This document shows, one piece after another, positions 15,257-22,213 of a stretch of 25,173 nucleotides of DNA. Made by a program: the position numbers and the translations under genes. This stretch comes from Lachnospiraceae bacterium UBA3711 (lineage in GTDB: Bacteria > Bacillota > Clostridia > Lachnospirales > Lachnospiraceae). Numbering within the stretch: position 1 is the first letter of the stretch; every line of letters begins with the position of its first letter. The stretch spans positions 1 to 25,173 of the forward strand of contig DFHY01000040.1 of NCBI GenBank assembly GCA_002371345.1. Reading direction: 5' to 3'. Below the pieces are notes generated by a model that saw only the letters and a program-made list of their open reading frames with translations, was not told where the DNA came from and made no database searches.

Positions 15257-16138
15257 ATGCAGTTTCTGGGCTATCTGATCAGCGGTATATCGCTGGGATC
15301 CGTCTATGCCCTGATCGCGCTTGGCTACACGATGGTATATGGTATTGCCAAGATGCTGAATTTCGCGCATGGTGATGTCATCATGGTAGGCGGATATATG
15401 GTTTACTTCACATTCTGTTCAAGGGGATGGAACCCGCTCCTGGCGGTTCTGTTTGCCATGGCGGTCTGTACACTGCTTGGCATAACCATTGAGAGGGTTG
15501 CTTACCGTCCGCTCAGGTCCGCGCCTTCACTTGCGGTTCTGATTACGGCGATAGGCGTCAGCTTCCTGCTGCAGAACTCGGCTATGCTTCTGTGGAAGTC
15601 AGACCCTAAGTCCTTCACCTCGATCATATCGATGGATCCGATTACTATAGCCGGCGGACAGCTCAGCATTCCCGCTGAGACTATTGTCACGATTCTTGTC
15701 AGTGTGATCATCATGATTATCCTGATCTGGTTCGTAAACAAGACCAGGATCGGACATGCCATGAAGGCAGTCTCCGAGGACCGCGGCGCGGCTCAGCTTA
15801 TGGGGATCAATGTCAATGGTATTATCTCACTGACCTTCGCTATCGGCTCGGGACTTGCGGCTATAGCGGGAGCGCTTCTTCTGAGCTCCTACCCGACACT
15901 GATTCCGACTACCGGCGCGATGCCGGGCATCAAGGCTTTCGTCGCGGCTGTTTTCGGCGGAATCGGTTCGATTCCGGGAGCTTTCCTCGGCGGAGTTCTT
16001 CTGGGTGTGATAGAGAACCTGTCAAAGGCTTACATTTCCACTCAGCTCTCTGACGCTATCGTATTCCTGGTGCTGATCATTGTTCTGCTTGTGAAGCCTA
16101 CCGGACTTCTGGGCAAGAAGACGGCAGTGAAAGTGTGA
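15257..16138 (+). CDS. livH: Branched-chain amino acid ABC transporter permease LivH
   Basis: This 293-residue integral membrane protein forms one half of the translocation channel with LivM. The start is ATG 15257, preceded by GGAGGAGAG; the in-frame ATG at 15239 lies before that site. The N-terminal ISGISLGSVYALIALGYTM followed by MLNFAHGDVIMVGGY is a hallmark of the LivH family, and the MKAVSEDRGAAQLMGIN segment is the conserved cytoplasmic loop that contacts the ATPase. About eight hydrophobic segments are visible and the length is usual for the family. It is followed ten bases later by livM. Confidence 0.93.
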   Translation: MQFLGYLISGISLGSVYALIALGYTMVYGIAKMLNFAHGDVIMVGGYMVYFTFCSRGWNPLLAVLFAMAVCTLLGITIERVAYRPLRSAPSLAVLITAIGVSFLLQNSAMLLWKSDPKSFTSIISMDPITIAGGQLSIPAETIVTILVSVIIMIILIWFVNKTRIGHAMKAVSEDRGAAQLMGINVNGIISLTFAIGSGLAAIAGALLLSSYPTLIPTTGAMPGIKAFVAAVFGGIGSIPGAFLGGVLLGVIENLSKAYISTQLSDAIVFLVLIIVLLVKPTGLLGKKTAVKV

Positions 16139-16148
16139 GGTGGGACGT

Positions 16149-17288
16149 ATGGCGAAAAAGGGCGGAAACAATCGAAAGAAGAGTACAAGAACCTACATAT
16201 TCTCATTTGCGCTTATCCTGGTATTCTGGGCCGTGGTTGAGATTCTGGGACACATGAATATGCTGTCCAGCAAGATGCTCGGACTGCTCATCCCCATATG
16301 CGCATACGCGATCATGGCGGTTTCACTGAATCTGGTCGTCGGATTTCTCGGCGAGCTGTCGCTTGGACACGCGGCCTTCATGCTGGCCGGAGCTACGGCC
16401 GGAGTCGTGTTCTACAACAGTGCCGGGCTCAATATGCCTCAGGTGCTTCGCGTTATTATCACGCTCGTCATCGGAGCCGCGGCAGCGGGACTGTTCGGAG
16501 TGATCGTCGGAGTTCCGGTTCTTCGATTCTCCGGCGACTATCTGGCGATCGTAACACTCGCGTTCTGCCAGATACTGAAGAATGTTCTCAGCACCACATA
16601 TCTGGGAGTTGACTCAGCAGGAATCCACCTGGCGTTTGACCAGGGGTCATTCCGGCTTGAGCCGGGCGCCAAGCCTCTTATCAAGGGCGCGCAGCCTATA
16701 TCCGGCATCAACAAGATATCTCCGGATATGATGGTCAGCTTCACTGTCGGCATCGTTCTGCTGATCCTGACAGTAGCGTTCGTGCTGAACCTGATGAATT
16801 CGAGGGCGGGACGCGCTATCACAGCTATCCGTGACGACGAGATCGCGGCGAAGTCAATAGGAATCAACCTCACCCGCTATAAGCTCATGGCATTCATATC
16901 AAGCGCGGTCTTCGCGGGACTGGCGGGCGTGATATATGTGCTGAACCTGTCAACGCTTGATTTCAAGAAGTACGACTACAACCTGTCCATCAATGTACTG
17001 GTTATGGTTGTTCTTGGCGGCATGGGAAATGTCCCCGGTTCGATAATAGCGGCTGCCCTGCTGACGTTCCTGCCGGAGCTTCTGCGTAATTTCAGCCAGT
17101 ACCGCATGTTCATCTATTCGATAGTACTGATTGTAATAATGCTGTTCAATCAGGCGCCTGCCTTCGTGCAGCTGCGCCAGAGACTGACAGCGAAGATCAG
17201 GGGAAAGAACGCGCAGGAGCCTGAAGGCGGAGAGAAGGCGGACACGGAATTCTTCGAGGCTAAGAAGCAGGGAAAGGAGGATGAGTAA
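16149..17288 (+). CDS. livM: Branched-chain amino acid ABC transporter permease LivM
   Basis: This 379-residue membrane protein is the LivH partner. The start is taken as ATG 16149 because AGGTGG lies five bases before it; a GTG at 16140 would add three residues. The family segments MAVSLNLVVGFLGELSLGHAAFM and the loop AIRDDEIAAKSIGINLTRYK, which docks to the ATPase, are plain. The C terminus (about 350-379) is a charged, non-conserved cytoplasmic tail rich in Glu and Lys. The gene's end contains the ribosome binding site of livG. Confidence 0.92.
   Translation: MAKKGGNNRKKSTRTYIFSFALILVFWAVVEILGHMNMLSSKMLGLLIPICAYAIMAVSLNLVVGFLGELSLGHAAFMLAGATAGVVFYNSAGLNMPQVLRVIITLVIGAAAAGLFGVIVGVPVLRFSGDYLAIVTLAFCQILKNVLSTTYLGVDSAGIHLAFDQGSFRLEPGAKPLIKGAQPISGINKISPDMMVSFTVGIVLLILTVAFVLNLMNSRAGRAITAIRDDEIAAKSIGINLTRYKLMAFISSAVFAGLAGVIYVLNLSTLDFKKYDYNLSINVLVMVVLGGMGNVPGSIIAAALLTFLPELLRNFSQYRMFIYSIVLIVIMLFNQAPAFVQLRQRLTAKIRGKNAQEPEGGEKADTEFFEAKKQGKEDE
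17273..17280 (+). promoter_or_regulatory. Shine-Dalgarno sequence that fixes the livG start
   Basis: AAAGGAGG lies inside the end of livM. It touches ATG 17281 directly, leaving no spacer, but stands nine bases before ATG 17290. The second ATG is therefore the probable livG start, just after the livM stop at 17286-17288. Confidence 0.75.
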
Positions 17289-17289
17289 T

Positions 17290-18057
17290 ATGGCACTTCT
17301 GGAAGTGACTAATCTCGGAATCTCCTTCGGAGGACTGCAGGCGGTCTCGGGATTTGAACTGGAGATCGAGAGCGGGCATCTCTACGGACTCATCGGGCCG
17401 AACGGAGCGGGCAAGACGACGGCGTTCAACATGCTTACCGGCATGTATGTGCCAAGTCAGGGCAATATCGTCCTCGACGGCGTGGATATAACCGGGAAGA
17501 GCCCGGAATTCATCTCAAAGGCAGGCATAGCCAGGACATTTCAGAATATCCGGCTGTTCAAGGGTATGTCGGTACTTGACAATGTCAAGGTCGGCATGCA
17601 CAACAGGGTCACATACAGCATGTGGCACGGCATATTCCGGGACGGGGTGTTCCGCGACAGAGAGCGGCAGATGGACAAGAAGGCCATGGACCTGCTGGAT
17701 GTGTTCGGCATCGCCGACAAGGCGGATTATGTGGCTTCGCAGCTTCCATACGGTGAGCAGAGAAAGCTGGAGATCTGCCGTGCGCTCGCGTCTGATCCGA
17801 AGCTTCTGCTGTTGGATGAGCCGGCGGCCGGCATGAACCCGAATGAGACGCTGGAGCTGCGCGAGACCGTGCGCAAGGTCAGGGATGACTTCAATATCGC
17901 GATTCTCCTTATTGAGCATGACATGAAGTTCGTCATGGGAATCTGTGAGGAGATCACTGTTCTTGAGTACGGAAAGATCATCGCGCATGGTGATCCTGAA
18001 TCGGTCAGCAATGATCCGCGTGTTATCGCTGCATATCTGGGAGGTGACGACGACTGA
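17290..18057 (+). CDS. livG: Branched-chain amino acid ABC transporter ATPase LivG
   Basis: This 255-residue ATP-binding subunit powers transport through LivHM together with LivF. It shows Walker A GPNGAGKT, the Q-loop region ARTFQNIRLF, the LivG-type signature LPYGEQRKLEICRAL in place of LSGGQ, Walker B LLLLDEPAAGMNP, and the switch histidine in LLIEHDMKFV. The residues expected for activity are present. The start at 17290 is chosen from the Shine-Dalgarno spacing. Its stop overlaps the livF start by one base (TGATG), implying translational coupling. Confidence 0.94.
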   Translation: MALLEVTNLGISFGGLQAVSGFELEIESGHLYGLIGPNGAGKTTAFNMLTGMYVPSQGNIVLDGVDITGKSPEFISKAGIARTFQNIRLFKGMSVLDNVKVGMHNRVTYSMWHGIFRDGVFRDRERQMDKKAMDLLDVFGIADKADYVASQLPYGEQRKLEICRALASDPKLLLLDEPAAGMNPNETLELRETVRKVRDDFNIAILLIEHDMKFVMGICEEITVLEYGKIIAHGDPESVSNDPRVIAAYLGGDDD

Positions 18058-18779
18058 TGGGTGAATTACTGAGAGTGGACAATCTGAACGTGTTTTACGG
18101 ATCTATCCACGCGATCAAGGATCTGTCTCTGTATGTCAACGAAGGAGAGATCGTTACAATGATCGGCGCAAACGGAGCCGGCAAGACGACCACCATGCAC
18201 ACGATATCGGGACTTCTGAGGTCACGCGGCGGATCCATAACCTATGACGGTCACGTGATCTCGAAGATGGACGCCTATAAGATAGTGACGCTCGGACTTG
18301 CCCAGTGCCCCGAGGGAAGACGCGTATTCTCCGGACTCACTGTCCAGGAGAATCTTGAGCTTGGCGCTTATTCAAGAAAAGACGGAAAGGCTGCGGTCCA
18401 GAACGACTTTGACATGGTGTTTGACATGCTTCCGCGGCTGAAGGAGAGAAGGAATCAGCTTGCCGGAACACTCTCCGGAGGCGAGCAGCAGATGCTGGCC
18501 ATGGGCAGGGCGCTGATGTCGAAGCCGAAGATGCTCCTTCTGGATGAGCCGTCGATGGGACTGTCACCGCTGCTGGTCAAGGAGATATTCCGAACGATAG
18601 TGCGTGTAAATGAGAGCGGCGTTACGGTCCTTCTGGTCGAGCAGAACGCGAAGATGGCGCTGAATATCGCCAGCCGCGGATATGTAATAGAGACCGGCTC
18701 CATAACCATGGAGGGCAGGGCGTCAGACCTTGCCAATGATCCGAAGGTCAAGCAGGCGTATCTTGGAGGCGCTGCCTGA
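18057..18779 (+). CDS. livF: Branched-chain amino acid ABC transporter ATPase LivF
   Basis: This 240-residue ATPase is the second nucleotide-binding subunit. Walker A GANGAGKTT, the segment AQCPEGRRVFSGLTVQENL typical of LivF, signature LSGGEQQMLAMGRALM, Walker B MLLLDEPSMGLSP and the H-loop region LLVEQNAKMAL (a Gln stands where many ABC proteins have His, as is usual in LivF) are visible. GGAGGTGA in the end of livG serves as its ribosome binding site. It is the last gene of the operon; the 200 bases after it contain hairpins but no U-rich terminator. Confidence 0.94.
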   Translation: MGELLRVDNLNVFYGSIHAIKDLSLYVNEGEIVTMIGANGAGKTTTMHTISGLLRSRGGSITYDGHVISKMDAYKIVTLGLAQCPEGRRVFSGLTVQENLELGAYSRKDGKAAVQNDFDMVFDMLPRLKERRNQLAGTLSGGEQQMLAMGRALMSKPKMLLLDEPSMGLSPLLVKEIFRTIVRVNESGVTVLLVEQNAKMALNIASRGYVIETGSITMEGRASDLANDPKVKQAYLGGAA

Positions 18780-18801
18780 GCGTACCGATGATTCATACCT
18801 G

Positions 18802-18833
18802 ACCGGGCGGATCGTGAGCGCTGAGCGCCCGGT
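18802..18833 (+). other. GC-rich hairpin downstream of livF
   Basis: ACCGGGCG (18802-18809) pairs with CGCCCGGT (18826-18833). No T-run follows on either strand, so it is either a weak terminator or an mRNA end-protecting structure between convergent livF and pyrI. Confidence 0.5.
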
Positions 18834-18862
18834 GGCACTATGGTCATTTGATTGATTGCTTC

Positions 18863-18898
18863 ATGCACGGGAAACCCTGTATCGGGACTCCCGTGCAT
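18863..18898. other. Long perfect hairpin in the livF-pyrI convergent region
   Basis: ATGCACGGGA (18863-18872) pairs perfectly with TCCCGTGCAT (18889-18898), and an inner CCC/GGG can extend the structure. It lies next to the GGGG/CCCC repeat and appears to be part of the same composite element, since copy 1 also has GATGC[G/A]CGG in this place. No T-run follows on either strand. Confidence 0.6.
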
Positions 18899-18902
18899 CA
18901 TA

Positions 18903-18933
18903 GTTGGGGGCAAAAGGTACTTTTGACCCCAAC
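18903..18933 (-). repeat. Dispersed GGGG...CCCC hairpin element, copy 2
   Basis: Read on the minus strand, it is GTTGGGGTCAAAAG followed by TACCTTTTGCCCCCAAC, nearly identical to copy 1 at 893-921. It lies 47 bases after the pyrI stop, in the same orientation relative to the gene before it as copy 1. Confidence 0.65.
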
Positions 18934-18980
18934 ATCACTATATGCATGGAAGGCATTTATGCCGGCTGCTTATGCGTGCC

Positions 18981-19436
18981 TCAGCTGTGCCTGATCTTTG
19001 CGTGATACTTCTCCTCGCAGTAGACGCAGCGGTAGATCTCCTTCTCCTCATCGGCGAGATAGAAGACGTGATCGAGTCCCTGCTCTATGGAAGTGATGCA
19101 GCGCGGATTCTTGCAGTGAATCACGTTGATGAGCTTCCTCGGAAGTTTGAGCTTACGTTTCTCGAAGATCTTGTCGTCCTTGATGATGTTCACCGTGATG
19201 GTATGGTCGATGAATCCGAGAGCGTCAAGATTGAGAAGTTCAAGCGGCGCTTCAACTTTAATGATATCCTTCTGACCCATCTTGCTTGAGCGCGCGTGCA
19301 TGATCATCGCCACCTGGCAGTCAAGCTTGTCGAGCTTAAGCCTCTTGTAGATGTCCATGGCCTTCCCGGCCGGGATGTGGTCGAGGACAACTCCTTCGTG
19401 CAGTCCTCCGATATTCAGCATATGTTCCTGTCTCAT
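18981..19436 (-). CDS. pyrI: Aspartate carbamoyltransferase regulatory chain
   Basis: This 151-residue protein binds nucleotide effectors and holds PyrB trimers together in the allosteric enzyme of pyrimidine synthesis. The zinc site is complete: Cys108 and Cys113 (CKNPRC) with Cys137 and Cys140 (CVYC), spaced as in the family. The N-terminal nucleotide-binding domain opens with GLHEGVVLDHIPAGKA. The start overlaps the pyrB stop (ATGA), and GGAGGTGA seven bases upstream supports it; a later Met at residue 6 is the more usual family start but lies too far from the site. It is cotranscribed with pyrB and converges on livF. Confidence 0.94.
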   Translation of the reverse strand: MRQEHMLNIGGLHEGVVLDHIPAGKAMDIYKRLKLDKLDCQVAMIMHARSSKMGQKDIIKVEAPLELLNLDALGFIDHTITVNIIKDDKIFEKRKLKLPRKLINVIHCKNPRCITSIEQGLDHVFYLADEEKEIYRCVYCEEKYHAKIRHS

Positions 19437-20350
19437 AGTGTCACCTCCAGAAGCGTCATTATCAGCGCCATGCGGATATAGACGCCGTACTGCACCTGGC
19501 GGAAATAGCAGGCGCGGGGATCGCTGTCGACATCGACGGATATCTCATTTACCCTGGGAAGCGGATGCAGGACGGTGCAGTCCTCACGGGCCAGCTTCAT
19601 CTTCTCGGCATCCAGTATGTAGAAGTCCTTCATGCGGACATAATCTTCCTCATTGAAGAAACGTTCGCGCTGGACTCGGGTCATATACAGGACGTCGAGA
19701 TCGGGCATCGCGTCCTCAAGACGTATGACCTCCTCAAAGGGGACGTTGTTTTTCTTCAGAACATCCTCTCTGACGTAATCAGGTATCCTCAGCTCCTCAG
19801 GCGATATGAGGACGAATCTGATCCCGGGATAACGGACAAGCGAGGAGATCAGAGAGTGTACGGTCCGTCCGAACTTGAGGTCGCCGCACAGTCCGATGGT
19901 CAGATTGTCGAGACGCCCTTTTATCTGCTTTATGGTTGTCATGTCGGTCAGAGTCTGGGTCGGATGCTGGTGTCCGCCGTCGCCGGCGTTGATCACGGGG
20001 ATTGACGAGTGGAGTGAAGCTACATATGGCGCTCCCTCCTTCGGGTGTCTTATAGCGGCAATATCCGCGAAACACGAGATGACCCGTATGGTATCCGCGA
20101 CACTTTCTCCCTTTGACGCGGAGCTTGACTGGGCAGAAGAAAAGCCAATTACCTTGCCCCCGAGATTCAGCATCGCGGCTTCGAAGCTTAATCGGGTGCG
20201 GGTACTTGGCTCATAGAATAATGTGGCTATCTTTTTTCCGTCGCAAACGTGAGCGTATGCCTCCGGGTCTTTCTCAATCCTGGCTGCCAGATCCATCATC
20301 TGGTCAAGCTCTTCAACCGAGAAATCCAGAGGACTCATGCAGTGTCTCAT
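19433..20350 (-). CDS. pyrB: Aspartate carbamoyltransferase catalytic chain
   Basis: This 305-residue enzyme joins carbamoyl phosphate and aspartate to form N-carbamoylaspartate, the committed step of pyrimidine synthesis. The carbamoyl-phosphate loop FYEPSTRTRLSFE (Ser49-Thr-Arg-Thr-Arg53), Ser/Lys in SSASKGES, GDGGHQHPTQ and HPLPRVNEI are all intact. The start is the ATG at 20350, five bases after GGAGG; a TTG at 20365 would put the ribosome binding site inside the gene. It overlaps pyrI by four bases, so the two chains are likely made in step. No other pyrimidine gene is in the window. Confidence 0.95.
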   Translation of the reverse strand: MRHCMSPLDFSVEELDQMMDLAARIEKDPEAYAHVCDGKKIATLFYEPSTRTRLSFEAAMLNLGGKVIGFSSAQSSSASKGESVADTIRVISCFADIAAIRHPKEGAPYVASLHSSIPVINAGDGGHQHPTQTLTDMTTIKQIKGRLDNLTIGLCGDLKFGRTVHSLISSLVRYPGIRFVLISPEELRIPDYVREDVLKKNNVPFEEVIRLEDAMPDLDVLYMTRVQRERFFNEEDYVRMKDFYILDAEKMKLAREDCTVLHPLPRVNEISVDVDSDPRACYFRQVQYGVYIRMALIMTLLEVTL

Positions 20351-20397
20351 GGGCTCCTCCTGCAAAAAATCTGGTATGTCTTTCTGCTGCCGTCTCG

Positions 20398-20424
20398 GGT
20401 TCAGGAGTATGTACTTCCCGAACC
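20398..20424 (-). promoter_or_regulatory. Hairpin in the pyrBI leader
   Basis: On the minus strand GGTTCGGGA can pair with TCCTGAACC over nine positions, one of them a G-U pair, around a nine-base loop. It begins about ten bases into the predicted mRNA. No T-run follows directly, so it is not a clear attenuator; a role in uracil-dependent control or mRNA stability is possible but unproven. Confidence 0.4.
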
Positions 20425-20439
20425 GTTAACATCTGCAAC

Positions 20440-20468
20440 AGTTTACATGAATTTTCAGCCATGCGCAA
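20440..20468 (-). promoter_or_regulatory. Candidate pyrBI promoter
   Basis: On the minus strand TTGCGC (20468-20463) and TAAACT (20445-20440) are spaced by 17 bases. Transcription would begin near 20433 and give a leader of about 80 bases. Confidence 0.4.
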
Positions 20469-20529
20469 CCCAAATCCGGTGAAACATCATTGAAATCATG
20501 GTATTAATGCCCCTTTGGCTCGTTGCTTA

Positions 20530-20538
20530 TGGTATACT
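20530..20538 (+). promoter_or_regulatory. Extended -10 promoter of the HicB-pheA operon
   Basis: TGG followed by TATACT (20533-20538) is a TGn-extended -10 element. No good -35 lies 17 bases upstream, which extended -10 promoters can tolerate. The predicted leader to ATG 20685 is about 140 bases. Confidence 0.45.
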
Positions 20539-20589
20539 GTCAAGGTATGATTTCTGAATGACTGCATTTCACAGACAGCGGCGCGCACT

Positions 20590-20631
20590 GCCGGTGAACG
20601 GTTTACCGCCGTTTAAGACGGGAGAACCGGC
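20590..20631 (+). promoter_or_regulatory. GC-rich structured leader upstream of the HicB-pheA operon
   Basis: GCCGGT (20590-20595) pairs with ACCGGC (20626-20631), enclosing CCGT/ACGG (20609-20621), and CGC/GCG extend the outer stem past a bulge. No T-box motif, Phe-rich leader peptide or U-tract is seen, so the control mechanism, if any, is unknown. Confidence 0.35.
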
Positions 20632-20684
20632 GCGGAGCACAGCTGTTCGTGCCGCAGGTAAATGGCGGAGGAATGGAGATTATT

Positions 20685-20963
20685 ATGACTTTTATATATC
20701 CGGTCATTTTGACCAGGAGAGATGACGGATCCTGGGAGGGAGAGTTCCCGGATCTTGAGATGTGCAGATGCGAGGGGGCGAATCTCCATGAGGCCCTGGA
20801 GGACGCCCGTCTTGCAGCCTATAACTGGATTGACCTGGAACTTCAGGAGGACAGTCCGGTGATGCCTCATGTCTCGGACATAGAGGATCTGAAGCTTGAA
20901 GAAGGGCAGGTGGCGCGGCGCGTTATGGTGCATTACCGTTTTATGGAAGGCTGGGACGAATGA
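20685..20963 (+). CDS. HicB-like (antitoxin-family) small protein without HicA
   Basis: The 92-residue protein begins FIYPVILTRRDDGSWEGEFPDL and continues with a GANLHEALEDARLAAYNWI segment; this is the HicB-like fold in which a beta-sheet is followed by a helix. HicB proteins normally neutralise the mRNA-cutting toxin HicA, but neither flank encodes a HicA-like protein, and no DNA-binding C-terminal domain is seen, so this is a solitary member whose role is unknown. ATG 20685 is chosen because GGAG lies six bases before it; ATG 20673 sits too close to GGAGG and a GTG at 20649 has no site. Its stop overlaps the pheA start (ATGA), which implies coupled translation and a possible functional tie to that operon. 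Confidence 0.75.
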   Translation: MTFIYPVILTRRDDGSWEGEFPDLEMCRCEGANLHEALEDARLAAYNWIDLELQEDSPVMPHVSDIEDLKLEEGQVARRVMVHYRFMEGWDE

Positions 20964-22195
20964 AAGAAAAGGGAGCAGATACAGGGAATAAAGAACTGCT
21001 GAAGACAGACGGCGTGTCCTGCGGAAATGCGGGCAGCTGCGGATCCGCGCCGGGAGAGGAGCAGGTGTGGGACCTTCGGCCGCTCAGAGAAAAGATAGAT
21101 TCGGTTGACCGCGAGATCGTCCGTCTGTTTGAGGAACGTATGGAGATATCGGAGGATATCGCGAGAGTTAAGGCGCATACGGACAGGAAGGTATATGATA
21201 AAGAGCGCGAGGCGGCCAAGATAGCCGCGGTTCGTGAGCTGGCTCACGGAGAATTCAACAAGAGAGGCATCGGAGAGCTGTTCAGCCAGATAATGGGCAT
21301 GAGCCGCCGCAGACAGTATGCTATCCTTGAGAGCGGCAGAGAGCCGGGGCGTACGCCTTTTATCGAAGTGGATGACCTGGACCGCGAGAACATCCGCGTG
21401 GTGTACCAGGGCGTTGAGGGAGCCTACAGCCACGCGGCTCTCCAGGCATATTTCGGCAGCGGCACCGATTCTTTCCATGTGAAGAAGTTCCGCGATGCGA
21501 TGGAGGCTATAGCGGACGGCTCAGCGGATTACGCTGTCCTTCCTATCGAGAATACTACCGCGGGAATAGTGGCCGACAACTTCGATCTGCTCGTGGACTT
21601 CGAGAACTATATCGTCGCCGAGCAGATAATCCCGGTGGAGCATATGCTGATGGCTCCAAGAGGAAGCAGCATAGATGACGTGAAGCTCGTCTACTCTCAT
21701 CCGCAGGCTCTGAGTCAGTGCGACAGCCTGTTCGTCCGCCATCCTGACTGGAGGGCGGTTGCCTTCGACAATACGGCGATGGCCGCCAGGAAGGTGTCCG
21801 ATGACAACAGGAAGGAGGAGGCGGCGATAGCAAGCCGGTTCGCGGCGGAACTCTTCGGCCTTGATATCCTTCAGGAACATGTAAACGACATGGACGCAAA
21901 TGAGACGAGGTTCATGATTGTTACAAACCAGCGGATCTTTGTGAAAGGAGCGCGGAAGATCTCTATCTGTTTTGAACTCCCGCATTCCTCCGGAACACTG
22001 TATAATATTTTGTCGAACTTCATTTACAATGATGTGAACATGACCCACATAGAGTCCCGCCCGATTCCGGGACGCAACTGGGAGTACCGGTTCTTCATTG
22101 ACTTTGAGGGCAATCTGAACGAAGCCTCTGTAAGAAGTGCCCTGAGAGGCATCCGTCAGGAGGCTATTAACATGAAGATACTGGGGAACTACTGA
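20960..22195 (+). CDS. pheA: Bifunctional chorismate mutase/prephenate dehydratase (P-protein)
   Basis: This 411-residue enzyme converts chorismate to prephenate and then to phenylpyruvate in phenylalanine synthesis. The chorismate mutase domain (about 36-125) begins LRPLREKIDSVDREIVRLFEERM. The prephenate dehydratase domain (about 145-325) has VVYQGVEGAYSHAA, LPIENTTAG and the catalytic NETRF (Thr316). The ACT domain (about 332-411) carries ESRPIPGRNWEY, the Phe-binding ESRP motif, so feedback inhibition is expected. Residues 1-35 are a Gly/Cys-rich extension that is not part of the family. A GTG at 21065, preceded five bases upstream by GAGAGGAG, would give a 376-residue protein of usual length and may be the real or a second start. 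The gene overlaps the HicB-like gene by four bases. Confidence 0.94.
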   Translation: MKEKGADTGNKELLKTDGVSCGNAGSCGSAPGEEQVWDLRPLREKIDSVDREIVRLFEERMEISEDIARVKAHTDRKVYDKEREAAKIAAVRELAHGEFNKRGIGELFSQIMGMSRRRQYAILESGREPGRTPFIEVDDLDRENIRVVYQGVEGAYSHAALQAYFGSGTDSFHVKKFRDAMEAIADGSADYAVLPIENTTAGIVADNFDLLVDFENYIVAEQIIPVEHMLMAPRGSSIDDVKLVYSHPQALSQCDSLFVRHPDWRAVAFDNTAMAARKVSDDNRKEEAAIASRFAAELFGLDILQEHVNDMDANETRFMIVTNQRIFVKGARKISICFELPHSSGTLYNILSNFIYNDVNMTHIESRPIPGRNWEYRFFIDFEGNLNEASVRSALRGIRQEAINMKILGNY

Positions 22196-22213
22196 AGGAT
22201 TGAGGAAGCCAAG

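Larger units (their letters stand above)
20351..20684. other. Divergent intergenic region between pyrB and the HicB-like gene (334 bases)
   Basis: No gene is supported here. It contains the candidate pyrBI promoter and leader hairpin on the minus strand, and the extended -10 promoter (20530-20538) and GC-rich structured leader (20581-20660) of the HicB-pheA operon on the plus strand. A 55-codon open frame at 20558-20725 lacks a ribosome binding site. Confidence 0.55.

Noticed and set aside
18942..19289. Plus-strand open frame opposite pyrI
   Set aside because: It mirrors the intact pyrI gene, whose zinc-binding cysteines are all present; the reverse frame has no known features.
20351..20365. 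TTG start for pyrB
   Set aside because: It would place the GGAGGAG inside the coding region; ATG 20350 has the right spacing and gives the usual N-terminus.
20541..20684. T-box or other amino-acid riboswitch before pheA
   Set aside because: The leader is structured, but the conserved T-box sequence and a terminator with U-tract are absent.
20558..20725. 55-codon open frame in the leader of the HicB-pheA operon
   Set aside because: It has no Shine-Dalgarno, overlaps the HicB-like gene in another frame and has no run of Phe codons before a terminator, so it is not a convincing leader peptide.
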